From: Streptomyces galbus
GTDB taxonomy: Bacteria > Actinomycetota > Actinomycetes > Streptomycetales > Streptomycetaceae
Direction: 5' to 3'
Assembly (NCBI RefSeq): GCF_005280195.1
Contig: NZ_SZPR01000011.1
Span: 124,001 to 188,000, forward strand
Length of the DNA: 64,000 nucleotides
Positions 14,341-21,714 of this stretch are shown here, one piece after another. The position numbers were made by a program, and so were the translations under genes. Below the pieces are notes generated by a model that saw only the letters and a list, made by a program, of their open reading frames with translations, did no database searches and was not told the DNA's origin. Positions within the stretch are counted from its first letter, which is position 1, and every line of letters begins with the position of its first letter.

Positions 14341-14994
14341 TCACCGGTCCTGGTCGAGGTGGGCGAGCACGGCCAGGACCCGGCGGTTGTCGTCGTCCGA
14401 CACCTCCAGGCCCAGCTTGGTGAAGATGTTCGCGGTGTGCTTGGCGATCGCCCGCTCCGTCACCACCAGCTTCCCCGCGATCGCCGCGTTGGACCGGCCC
14501 TGCGCCATCAGCTCCAGCACCTCACGCTCGCGCGGCGTGAGCCGGTCCAGCGGCCGGTCCGCGCCGCCGCCGCGGGCCAGCAACTGCTGGATCACCTGCG
14601 GGTCCATCGCCGTACCGCCCGCCGCGACCCGGCGCACCGCGTCCACGAACTGCTCCGCGTCGAACACCCGGTCCTTCAGCAGGTAGCCCACCCCGCCCCG
14701 CCCGTCGGCGAGCAACTCGCGTGCGTAGAGCTGCTCGACGTGCTGGGACAGCACCAGCACCGGCATGCCCGGCCGCTCCCGGCGCGCCCGCAGCGCGCAC
14801 TGCAGCCCCTCGTCGGTGTGGGTCGGCGGGAGCCGGACGTCGACCACCGCGACGTCCGGCTCCAGTTCCGCGAGGGCCCGCTCCAGCTCCGGCCCGGACT
14901 CGACGGCGGCGGCGATCTCGAAGTCGTAGGCCTCCAGCAGCCGCACGAGCCCGTCCCGCAGCAGGAACAGGTCTTCGGCTAGGACAACGCGCAC
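14341..14994 (-). CDS. NarL/FixJ-type response regulator
   Basis: 217 residues. The receiver (1-125) begins MRVVLAEDLFLLRDGL, with the acidic pair Glu7-Asp8 and phosphoacceptor Asp52 in VAVVDVRLPP. The output domain is LuxR-type with LTPREREVLELMAQGRSNAA and recognition helix EKHTANIF-like region. Start GTG 14994 overlaps the last 16 bases of the kinase gene, so the two are translationally coupled and form a cognate pair. Targets and signal are not visible; nearby genes do not reveal them. Confidence 0.93.
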   Translation of the reverse strand: MRVVLAEDLFLLRDGLVRLLEAYDFEIAAAVESGPELERALAELEPDVAVVDVRLPPTHTDEGLQCALRARRERPGMPVLVLSQHVEQLYARELLADGRGGVGYLLKDRVFDAEQFVDAVRRVAAGGTAMDPQVIQQLLARGGGADRPLDRLTPREREVLELMAQGRSNAAIAGKLVVTERAIAKHTANIFTKLGLEVSDDDNRRVLAVLAHLDQDR

Positions 14995-16256
14995 GGAATC
15001 TCCAGGGTCACCAGCGTGGGGCCGCCCGCCGGGGAGCTGACGGCCAGGACGCCGTCGAACGTACCAAGCCGGCGCTCCACCCCGGCCAGTCCCGAACCCG
15101 CCCCGACCCTCGCCCCGCCCCGCCCGTTGTCGGTCACGGTGGCGCGCAGCATGCCGTCGGCGTGGTGCAGGTCGACCCAGACCCGGTCGGCGCCGGAGTG
15201 CTTGACCGCGTTGGTCAGCACCTCGCTGACCGCGAAGTACGCCGCCGACTCCACCGGCGCCTCCGGCCGGCCCGCGAGGTCCACGGACACCTCGGTGGGC
15301 ACCGGCAGCCGCAGCGCCAACGCCCGTACGGCGTCGCCCAGTCCGCGCTCGGCCAGCACCGGCGGGTGGATGCCCCGCACCAGGTCGCGCAGCTCCGCCA
15401 GGGCGTCGGCGGAGGACTGCCGGGCCTGCGCGAGCAGCGCCCTGGCCCGCTCCGGGTCCTTGTCGATGAGCACCTCGACGGTGCCCAGGTCCATGCCCAT
15501 CGCCACCAGCCGGGCCTGCGCCCCGTCGTGCAGGTCGCGTTCGATGCGGCGCAGTTCGGCGGCCGAGGCGTCCACCGCGTCCCGTCGCGTCTCGGTGAGC
15601 ACCCGCACCCGCTCGGCCAGTTCCTCCTGGCTCGGGGTGAGCACCGCCCGGGTCAGCCGGAAGTGCGCGGTCAGCAGGCGCGGGCCGTAGCGGTAGCCGA
15701 GGAACAGGAACCCGCAGGCCAGCGGGATCGCCCCGAGCGCCGAGAACGGGCCGGACACCGGCAAGAAGGCGTACCAGTACGTGCCGCCCGGCGACTCGGC
15801 GTACGCCCGCCACAGGCCGAGCGCGAGCGCGAACCCTTCGACCGCGTAGAAGACCAGCACCCCCGGGAGCAGCGCGGTGAAGAAGCCGGCCGTCATGTCC
15901 ACCGGCAGCAGCAGCACGTCCCGCCAGGTCTGCCGGTCGCGCAGCAGCGCGAAGGTGCGCGTCCACGGGTTGGCGCCCTCGGGGAGCGGACGGTACGCCG
16001 TCTCGATGCGCACCCCGCACCAGTCGGCGGCGAGCCTGCGCCGGGCGTCGGCGAAGGCCCGTACCGCCGCCAGCACCGCCGGAGTGGTGACGAGGCCGAC
16101 GCCGATCGGGATCAGGGCGATGGACAGCAGGGTCAGGACCAGGCACAGGATGCTCACCGGCAGCATCGCCACGGCCAGCGTCAGTCCCCGGACGGCGGCC
16201 AGCACCATGGCCCGGGTGCGCGCCCGGACCTCGTCGCTCCTCGAGTGGGTGTTCAT
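14979..16256 (-). CDS. sensor histidine kinase (HisKA_3, membrane sensor)
   Basis: 425 residues. ATG 16256 (MNTHSRSDE) is preferred to the ORF's longer start. The first half has about four membrane segments in two pairs, matching the 'putative sensor' N-terminal domain of actinobacterial kinases. It is followed by a dimerisation box RIERDLHDGAQARL with His243 and an HATPase domain with the N box VLTNAVKHSG and a glycine loop GSGLAGVERRL. It autophosphorylates and passes phosphate to the overlapping response regulator. CAGACT ends seven bases before the ATG, compatible with a leaderless message. Confidence 0.92.
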   Translation of the reverse strand: MNTHSRSDEVRARTRAMVLAAVRGLTLAVAMLPVSILCLVLTLLSIALIPIGVGLVTTPAVLAAVRAFADARRRLAADWCGVRIETAYRPLPEGANPWTRTFALLRDRQTWRDVLLLPVDMTAGFFTALLPGVLVFYAVEGFALALGLWRAYAESPGGTYWYAFLPVSGPFSALGAIPLACGFLFLGYRYGPRLLTAHFRLTRAVLTPSQEELAERVRVLTETRRDAVDASAAELRRIERDLHDGAQARLVAMGMDLGTVEVLIDKDPERARALLAQARQSSADALAELRDLVRGIHPPVLAERGLGDAVRALALRLPVPTEVSVDLAGRPEAPVESAAYFAVSEVLTNAVKHSGADRVWVDLHHADGMLRATVTDNGRGGARVGAGSGLAGVERRLGTFDGVLAVSSPAGGPTLVTLEIPCALS

Positions 16257-16355
16257 GACGCCAGTCTGCCGACCCGCCGGACGCCGGTCACGGGGCCGAG
16301 GTCCCCGGTCAGAGGGTGGTGCCAGGTACACCGCCGGGCCCGTGTCCGGCCGTCG

Positions 16356-16521
16356 CTAGGGGGTGTCTCGCCGGTCAGGCCGGGCTCGCGGCGTCCGGCA
16401 CCGCGCCTCGCCGCGTTGTCGTCGGTTGGCGATGCCCCGCATCGCCGCCCTCCTCCGCCTTGCGATGCACGGCACCGGACGCCGCTCCCTGATCCGGCCT
16501 GACCGACGAGACACCCCCTAG
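16356..16521. mobile_element. MITE-like imperfect palindrome, copy 1
   Basis: Element bounded by CTAG on both sides (16356-16359 and 16518-16521). Its terminal inverted repeats are 27 bases, 16357-16383 against 16494-16520, with one mismatch. Inside are a second nested inverted repeat (GCGGCGTCCGG arms) and a core at about 16407-16463, almost identical to that of the copy at 39.5 kb. It has no transposase and cannot move alone. It overlaps the 3' end of the epimerase gene and supplies its last codons. Confidence 0.8.
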
Positions 16522-17508
16522 GACCTCGGCCTCGCGGTCCGGGTCCAGCCCCTTCGCCGTGCGGTCCGGCCGCATCGGTGCCGTGCCGCCGATCTCCCGC
16601 AGCCACGCCCAGGTGTCGGCGACGGTCTCCTCGACGGGGCGGCAGCGCAGGCCCGCCGCGAGCGCCCGCGAGACGTCCGCGGCGTGCAGGTGGTCGTGCA
16701 GCTCGCTGTCCGGCGGCACCCACACCGGGAGCTGGGTCCACGGCTCGACGCCCGCGTCGAGGACCACCCGCGGGTCGGTCCAGCACAGCTCGGCCGGCCC
16801 GCCGGTGACCGCGGCGCACGCCTCGAGGAGGGTGCCCATGGTGGCGTGCCCCGACGGCCCGACCAGCGTGTACGGCCCGCTCAGCTCCCGCTCGGCCGCC
16901 GTGAGCGTCCACGCGGCGAGGTCCCGTACGTCGACGTACTGCAGGGGCAGGTCCCGCGGGCCCGGGGCGAGGACGGGACCGCCCCGGGCGATCCTGGTCA
17001 GCCACCAGGGCAGCCGGCCGACGTTCTCGTACGGGCCGAGGATCAGCCCGCACCGCACCAGCAGGGACCGGTCCTCGCCGAACTCCTCGACGGCGGCGAT
17101 CTCGGCGCCCCGCTTGTCGCGCGCGTAGTCGGTGAGGTCCGCGTCCGGGTCGGCGCCCTCCACCAGCGGCGCGTCCTCGGTGTGGCCGGCCGGGGCGGGC
17201 CAGGCGTACACCGAGCAGCTCGACACGTACACGTACCGTCCGGCGCGGCCCCGCAGCAGCCGCGCCGACACCCGCACCGCGCGCGGCGCCGCCGACCAGG
17301 TGTCGACGACGACGTCCCAGGTGCCGGCCGTCCCGGCGAGGGCGGCGAGCCCGTCGGGCGCGGTGCGGTCGCCCCGCACCAGCCGCACCCCGCGCGGTGG
17401 TCGGTGCCGTCCCCGGTTGAGGACGGTCACCTCCCAGCCGCGCCCGAGGGCCGCCTCGACGACGGCCCGCCCCACGAACTCCGTCCCGCCCAGCACCAGA
17501 AGTCTCAT
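16375..17508 (-). CDS. NAD-dependent epimerase/dehydratase family protein with element-derived tail
   Basis: 377 residues, extended SDR fold. The N-terminal nucleotide motif is MRLLVLGGTEFVGRAVV (GxxxFxG type), with YVYVSSCSVYAW near the catalytic strand and YARDKRGAE, in which Tyr and Lys are four residues apart as in the SDR active site. The substrate is unknown; related proteins act on nucleotide sugars or isoprenoid/phenyl compounds. From about residue 330 the sequence runs into the inserted palindromic element, so roughly the last 48 residues (from GGVSSVRPDQ on) are not native and are probably unstructured. CACAGT lies seven bases before the ATG. Confidence 0.82.
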   Translation of the reverse strand: MRLLVLGGTEFVGRAVVEAALGRGWEVTVLNRGRHRPPRGVRLVRGDRTAPDGLAALAGTAGTWDVVVDTWSAAPRAVRVSARLLRGRAGRYVYVSSCSVYAWPAPAGHTEDAPLVEGADPDADLTDYARDKRGAEIAAVEEFGEDRSLLVRCGLILGPYENVGRLPWWLTRIARGGPVLAPGPRDLPLQYVDVRDLAAWTLTAAERELSGPYTLVGPSGHATMGTLLEACAAVTGGPAELCWTDPRVVLDAGVEPWTQLPVWVPPDSELHDHLHAADVSRALAAGLRCRPVEETVADTWAWLREIGGTAPMRPDRTAKGLDPDREAEVLGGVSSVRPDQGAASGAVHRKAEEGGDAGHRQPTTTRRGAVPDAASPA

Positions 17509-17568
17509 ACCGCCGACTGTGCCCGGTGCGGGCGCGGGACGGAACGGCGCTCTGCCGTCAGCAGACGC

Positions 17569-18156
17569 TCAGCGCTCGGCCGGCGGCACGTACTTGTAGC
17601 CGACCCGGCGCACCGTCTGGATCGACGCGCGGTGCGCGGCACCGAGCTTGCGGCGCAGCCGCGCCACGTGCACGTCGACGGTACGGCCGTCCCCGACGTG
17701 CCCGTAGCCCCACACCGTGGTGACGAGCTGGTCACGGGTGTGCACCCGGTGCGGGTGGGCGACGAGGTGGGCCAGCAGCTCGAACTCCAGGTACGTGAGG
17801 TCGAGTTCCTGCCCGTCGACCCACGCGGTGCGCTGCACGGGGTCGATCCGCACGAAGGGCTCGGCCTCCGCGTCGGGCTGCGGCGCTTCCGGCGCCCGGG
17901 GGGCGTCGGGGACCGCCACCGGCAGGAACGGCGGCTGCTGGTCGGCCGGGACCAGCACCAGGTAGCCGATCATCGGCGGCTGTCCCGGCAGGGCGGGCAG
18001 GGTGTGCGGGGGAGCGGGCAGCCAGGTGGCGCCCGGCGGCAGGAAGTCCGCCACGTCCACGACCTCGTCCCGGTCGACGGCACGCAGGCGGTGCCGGGCG
18101 GTCGACGGGGCGGAGGGGAGCGTGGCGGCGGAGGACAGGGTACGGGTGGTCGCCAT
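17569..18156 (-). CDS. OmpR/PhoB-type winged-helix protein without receiver domain
   Basis: 195 residues. The C-terminal 95 residues form a full winged helix: FELLAHLVAHPHRVHTRDQL, then VDVHVARLRRKLG and RRVGYKYVPP. The N-terminal part has no DD/D/K receiver pattern; it contains a proline-rich stretch and a short hydrophobic strand (MIGYLVLVPAD). It therefore cannot be an ordinary phosphorylated response regulator, and would act as an orphan DNA-binding protein, perhaps tuned by oligomerisation or a ligand. A 41-codon ORF precedes it. The target is unknown; glnII lies on the far side of that ORF. Confidence 0.8.
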   Translation of the reverse strand: MATTRTLSSAATLPSAPSTARHRLRAVDRDEVVDVADFLPPGATWLPAPPHTLPALPGQPPMIGYLVLVPADQQPPFLPVAVPDAPRAPEAPQPDAEAEPFVRIDPVQRTAWVDGQELDLTYLEFELLAHLVAHPHRVHTRDQLVTTVWGYGHVGDGRTVDVHVARLRRKLGAAHRASIQTVRRVGYKYVPPAER

Positions 18157-18255
18157 GAGAGGTCAGCTCTTTCGCGCGAGAAGGTCGTCAGGGACGGACG
18201 TTCACTGCGCGCGGGCCGAAGGCCGGGCGTACGGCGTGGGAGGCCGTGGGCGGCT

Positions 18256-18381
18256 TTAGAGGGCCGGCGCGTTCGTCGCGCGGCAACACACCCGGTCGAA
18301 GTCGTGGTGCTGACGGGACGGCCAGAAGGGCTCGAGGTCAGGACGACGACCCGTCGCGCTGCACCCCTGGTATCCGGTCAT
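18256..18381 (-). CDS. candidate 41-residue cysteine-containing leader ORF
   Basis: ATG 18381 to TAA 18256, 100 bases ahead of the OmpR-like gene on the same strand. It reads MTGYQGCSATGRRPDL... and ends DRVCCRATNAPAL. About 80% of its codons end in G or C, as in real genes here, and it ends on a codon-rich Cys-Cys pair, reminiscent of short actinobacterial leader peptides placed ahead of regulated genes. The ribosome site is weak (GGGG). Function is unknown: it could be a regulatory leader peptide or a chance ORF. Confidence 0.4.
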   Translation of the reverse strand: MTGYQGCSATGRRPDLEPFWPSRQHHDFDRVCCRATNAPAL

Positions 18382-18467
18382 GGCCCCATTGAAGCAGACA
18401 CCGGTCCCGCAGAGGAGCCTCCTTCCACACCCTGGACGCCTGGCATCGCCATTCGGACAGCGGCGAA

Positions 18468-18493
18468 GGGCGCCCGTCGCACGGCGGGCGCCC
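18468..18493 (-). terminator. terminator of glnII
   Basis: Nine-base perfect arms GGGCGCCCG (18468-18476) and CGGGCGCCC (18485-18493) with an eight-base loop, extended by AAG/CTT across one bulged C. It lies 15 bases beyond the glnII stop. Confidence 0.75.
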
Positions 18494-18508
18494 CTTGCAC
18501 GGGGTGTC

Positions 18509-19546
18509 TCAGACCTGGCCGGCCTTCTCCAGGGCGGAGCAGCACGTGTCGACGAGCAGGCGGGTCACCACGTACGGGTCGACGTTGGCGTTGGGGCGGC
18601 GGTCCTCGATGTAGCCCTTGCCGTCCTTCTCGACCTGCCACGGAATGCGCACCGAGGCGCCGCGGTTCGAGACGCCGTAGGAGTACTGGTCCCACGGGGC
18701 CGTCTCGTGCAGGCCGGTCAGACGGTCGTCGATGCCGGCGCCGTAGTTCTTGACGTGGTCGAGCGGCTTGGAGCCCTCGCCCAGCGACTCGCACGCGGTG
18801 ATGATGGCGGCGTAGCCGTCGGGGCCCTCGCGCATCGCCCTGGTGGAGAAGTTGGTGTGCGCGCCCGCGCCGTTCCAGTCGCCCTTCACCGGCTTCGGGT
18901 CGAGCGTCGCGGCGACGCCGAAGTCCTCGGCGGTGCGGTACAGCAGCCAACGGGCCACCCAGAGCTGGTCGGAGACCTCCAGCGGGGCCAGCGGGCCGAC
19001 CTGGAACTCCCACTGTCCGGGCATCACCTCGGCGTTGATGCCGGAGATGCCCAGGCCCGCCTTCAGGCAGTTGTCCAGGTGCGCCTCGACGACGTCCCGG
19101 CCGAAGATCTCGTCGGCGCCCACACCGCAGTAGTAGCCGCCCTGCGGGGCGGGGAAGCCGCCCTTGGGGAAGCCGAGGGGGTGGCCGTCCCGGAAGAACG
19201 TGTACTCCTGCTCGATGCCGAAGACCGGCTCCTGCGCGGCGAACTGCTCGGCGACCTCGGTCAGCGCGGCCCGGGTGTTGGTGGGGTGCGGCGTGAGGTC
19301 GATGTTCAGGACCTCGCACAGCACCAGGATGTCGTCGCCGCCGCGGATCGGGTCCGGACAGGTGAACACCGGCTTGAGCACACAGTCCGAGGCGTGGCCC
19401 TCGGCCTGGTTCGTGGAGGACCCGTCGAAGCCCCAGATCGGCAGCTCGGCACCCTTGGCGTCGTCGGCCAGGATCTTGGTCTTTGAACGCAGCTTGGCCG
19501 TCGGCGCGGTGCCGTCGATCCAGATGTACTCAGCCTTGAAGCTCAC
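18509..19546 (-). CDS. glnII: glutamine synthetase type II
   Basis: Makes glutamine from glutamate, ammonia and ATP in the cytoplasm. 345 residues, the size of the eukaryotic-like octa/decameric GSII rather than the 470-residue GSI. It starts at GTG 19546 behind GAAGGA and reads MSFKAEYIWIDG. Family signatures are clear: WGFDGSSTNQAEG (beta-Asp/Ser site), FGIEQEYTFF (metal glutamates), GINAEVMPGQWEFQVGP, and NRGASVRIPW (ATP and substrate arginines). It lacks the adenylylation loop, so it is not a GlnE target. A GlnR-type box lies about 80 bases upstream, consistent with induction at nitrogen limitation. Confidence 0.97.
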   Translation of the reverse strand: MSFKAEYIWIDGTAPTAKLRSKTKILADDAKGAELPIWGFDGSSTNQAEGHASDCVLKPVFTCPDPIRGGDDILVLCEVLNIDLTPHPTNTRAALTEVAEQFAAQEPVFGIEQEYTFFRDGHPLGFPKGGFPAPQGGYYCGVGADEIFGRDVVEAHLDNCLKAGLGISGINAEVMPGQWEFQVGPLAPLEVSDQLWVARWLLYRTAEDFGVAATLDPKPVKGDWNGAGAHTNFSTRAMREGPDGYAAIITACESLGEGSKPLDHVKNYGAGIDDRLTGLHETAPWDQYSYGVSNRGASVRIPWQVEKDGKGYIEDRRPNANVDPYVVTRLLVDTCCSALEKAGQV

Positions 19547-19621
19547 GGGACACATCCTTCGGGGGTGGGTCCGGGCGCGTCGAACGGTGCCGTGGGACCG
19601 CCCGGTGTTGCCCGCGAGCCT

Positions 19622-19670
19622 GTCAACAGGCGATTTCCCGGCCATTGCCCGAGTGTGAACCCCGCGTTAC
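19622..19670 (-). promoter_or_regulatory. GlnR box series ahead of glnII
   Basis: On the minus strand, five pentamers separated by exactly six bases: GTAAC, TTCAC, GCAAT, GAAAT, TTGAC. This is the a-site/b-site ladder (gTnAc-n6-GaAAc) of the OmpR-type nitrogen regulator GlnR of Streptomyces. The array starts 76 bases before the GTG. The match to the known glnII operator layout is strong; binding itself is inferred. Confidence 0.85.
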
Positions 19671-19873
19671 CGGGGGGTGCCGTGGGGTGCCTCGCGCGGT
19701 GAGGGCACCGGCGCTCGTATGCGATGGGGCGGGGGAGCGGTGGATCTGTGGACCGGAGGGACGGGGGAGCGGGGCTCGACCCCGGCGCGCCGCACCTGGG
19801 GAGAAGGCGGCGGCCGGGGCGGAGATCCCCGGACCGCCGCCCGAGCGACTTCCTGGGCGTCAGCGGCCGGGCG

Positions 19874-20599
19874 TCACCCCACCTTCTGGATCAGGGCCCG
19901 GCGGATCAGGAACTTGCCGGGCTCACGGACCTGTTCGAAGGCCGCGTTGTTCAGCAGGACGCAGCTCCCGGAGACCGAGGTCACCTCGACCGTGGTGGAC
20001 TTGTTGTTGTCCAGGTTGGTCACCTTCAGCTTCGTCCCGGCCGGGAACTGGTTGCTGGAGGCCGCCGGGGCACCGGCCTCGCCGGAGAGCGTGACGGTCG
20101 AGCCGTTGCAGACCTGCTGACCCGAGGCGGCACCGTTGTTGCCGGCGTTTCCCGCGGCGTTGCCGGCCGGGGCGGTCTGCCCGGGCGGGGTGGTGGCCTG
20201 CTGGTTGCCGTTGCCGTTGCCGTTGCCCTTGCCGTTGGCGTTCGCGTTCCCGTTGCCCTGCTGGCCGTTCTGCGCCGCCTGGGAGCCCTGAGCCGACTCC
20301 CCCACGACACAGCCCGACGCCTTCTGCTGGACCTTGATCTGCTCGATGACCGCCTGCCGGTTGGCGATCCGGGCCTGCGACTGCGCGTCGGGTGCGGTCC
20401 GCTGGCCCTCGATGAACCGCTCGTTGTTGCCGAGGGCCGTGGCCAGCCCCTGGCAGACCGACGACTGGGCGGCCGTCTGCGGGGGCTGGGCGGCGTTGGA
20501 GGTGGACGCCATGACGAAGGCGCCGCCTCCCGCCACCGTCGCGGCGCTCACCAGCAGCGCGACCTTCTTCTTCGTGCTGAGAGTTCTCCTGCGCGACAT
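19874..20599 (-). CDS. secreted protein with Asn/Gly linker and beta-barrel-like C-terminus
   Basis: 241 residues. ATG 20599 follows AGGAGG; the signal peptide runs to about 37 (ASTSNAAQ). Residues 48-97 are helical, flanked by Cys49 and Cys97. Residues about 110-160 are a low-complexity N/G/A/Q linker, and 163-241 form a small beta-rich domain with two cysteines. Its LKVTNLDNNKSTTVEVTSVS pattern resembles the double-psi beta-barrel of RlpA/expansin-like proteins, but lacks the usual catalytic Asp-Arg pattern. The layout (Cys-bounded helices, N/G/Q linker, C-terminal module) parallels the DUF1996 protein at 12.6 kb. Cell-wall association is a guess. Confidence 0.72.
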   Translation of the reverse strand: MSRRRTLSTKKKVALLVSAATVAGGGAFVMASTSNAAQPPQTAAQSSVCQGLATALGNNERFIEGQRTAPDAQSQARIANRQAVIEQIKVQQKASGCVVGESAQGSQAAQNGQQGNGNANANGKGNGNGNGNQQATTPPGQTAPAGNAAGNAGNNGAASGQQVCNGSTVTLSGEAGAPAASSNQFPAGTKLKVTNLDNNKSTTVEVTSVSGSCVLLNNAAFEQVREPGKFLIRRALIQKVG

Positions 20600-20711
20600 G
20601 CGCGCCTCCTGAAGAGGTAGGGGAGCGTACGCCGCTATGTACGAGATACCGAACGCGGTGACTCAGCCGGGAGCGGGAGTCGTCGGAGTGACCTGCGTCA
20701 CGGCGCCCCGA

Positions 20712-21071
20712 CTACCGGGACAGGGCGTCCCGTACGGCCTCCTCGGTGCGGCCCACCACCGCCGTGCCGTCGTCGGCCGTGATGATCGGGCGCTGGATCA
20801 GCTTGGGGTGTTCGGCGAGCGCGGTGATCCAGCGGTCCCGGGCGCCCTCGTCGCGCGGCCAGTCCTTGAGCCCCAGCTCCTTGGCGGCAGGCTCCTGGGT
20901 GCGGGTGATGTCCCACGGTTCGAGGCCGAGCCGGCCGAGGACCTCCCGGATCTCGTCCTCGGTCGGGACGTCCTCCAGGTAGCGGCGGACGGTGTAGTCG
21001 GCACCCTCCGCGTCGAGCAGGGTGAGCGCGCTGCGGCACTTGGAACAGGCCGGGTTGATCCAGATCTCCAT
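20712..21071 (-). CDS. ArsC/Spx-family thioredoxin-fold protein
   Basis: 119 residues starting MEIWINPACSKCRSALTLLD. Cys10-x2-Cys13 after the first strand is the ArsC-family position (CSKC), and RxxxxEDVPTEDEI and IQRPIITADDG (the Arg-Pro-Ile motif) complete the fold. It could be a glutaredoxin/mycoredoxin-linked reductase or a redox sensor; no arsenic genes are adjacent, so arsenate reduction is not claimed. ATG 21071 is preferred to the upstream reading. TACGGT ends eight bases before it, suggesting a leaderless transcript. Confidence 0.85.
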   Translation of the reverse strand: MEIWINPACSKCRSALTLLDAEGADYTVRRYLEDVPTEDEIREVLGRLGLEPWDITRTQEPAAKELGLKDWPRDEGARDRWITALAEHPKLIQRPIITADDGTAVVGRTEEAVRDALSR

Positions 21072-21078
21072 GAGGTTC

Positions 21079-21084
21079 ACCGTA
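21079..21084 (-). promoter_or_regulatory. -10 hexamer of probable leaderless promoter (ArsC-family gene)
   Basis: TACGGT on the minus strand with a seven-base gap to the ATG at 21071. Confidence 0.45.
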
Positions 21085-21213
21085 GCGGGCGTGAGGCCTG
21101 AATGCGCCTGTGGCCAGGGGCTTTTGTCAGTGGGGGGCGGTAAAATAGAAGCAGTGTTCGAGGATGGACCCGGGGCGTCCGGGTCCGGTCCTGACCGCGA
21201 CAGGAGGATGCCT

Positions 21214-21528
21214 GTGCCCGCTGCCGCCATCAAGTCCACGCCGTTGCCGACCCGGTCCACCGCGAAGCGTCCGGTCCTGCTCGACCTGCCCTACGAGCCC
21301 GTGGAGAAGCGCCCGCTGCCGCCCGGCCGCCCCCGCGAGTGGTACGTCGGCCACAACCGCCGCCTGAAGGCGATGCGGCTGGCCATCGCCCTGCTCGACT
21401 CGGGCGTGTACCTGCCGAACCAGGCGCGCAACGACACGATCCGCACCACCGCCGAGATGATCGGCGTCCACCCGCCGTCCGACACCACGTGCCACATGGT
21501 GCGGGCGCTGATGAAGTACAGCCGTTAG
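21214..21528 (+). CDS. conserved small protein of unknown function
   Basis: 104 residues. GTG 21214 is preferred because AGGAGG (21202-21207) lies six bases ahead, too close for ATG 21208. The first 35 residues are disordered and proline-rich; the rest is compact and basic (REWYVGHNRRLKAMRLAIAL, then MIGVHPPSDTTCHMVRALM), two to three helices with conserved-looking Trp, His and Cys. No membrane segment, no enzyme motif. It is followed by a GC hairpin. Coding character is strong but no function is offered. Confidence 0.75.
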   Translation: MPAAAIKSTPLPTRSTAKRPVLLDLPYEPVEKRPLPPGRPREWYVGHNRRLKAMRLAIALLDSGVYLPNQARNDTIRTTAEMIGVHPPSDTTCHMVRALMKYSR

Positions 21529-21545
21529 ACGCTGTCGCTGTGACG

Positions 21546-21574
21546 GGGCCCGGCGCCGGGGTGGAGCCGGGCCC
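21546..21574 (+). terminator. GC-rich hairpin after the 104-residue protein
   Basis: GGGCCCGGC (21546-21554) pairs with GCCGGGCCC (21566-21574) across an eleven-base loop, 18 bases after the stop; no T-run. The remainder to 21714 has nothing else recognisable. Confidence 0.55.
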
Positions 21575-21714
21575 TGTCCGTGGGCGGCCGCGGGCCGTCG
21601 GGGGTCGCTCGCGCCGTTCGCCGCGCCCCTGGGGTGGGTGTGCGCCGGTGTGGAGGTGGTCAGTTCCCTGCGGCCCCGGGGGTGGGCACACGTGCCCGTG
21701 CTCGACCGCTCGCC

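Larger units (their letters stand above)
18157..18508. other. intergenic stretch between OmpR-like gene and glnII
   Basis: 352 bases without an established gene. It holds the terminator hairpin of glnII at 18468-18493, the candidate 41-codon leader ORF at 18256-18381 and the unmapped promoter of the OmpR-like gene. The upstream half shows no further repeats. Confidence 0.6.

Noticed and set aside
18496..18512. GGGGTGTCTC near the glnII stop, like the element end
   Set aside because: It lacks the TAG before it and a partner end, and it falls partly in the glnII coding end; treated as coincidence.
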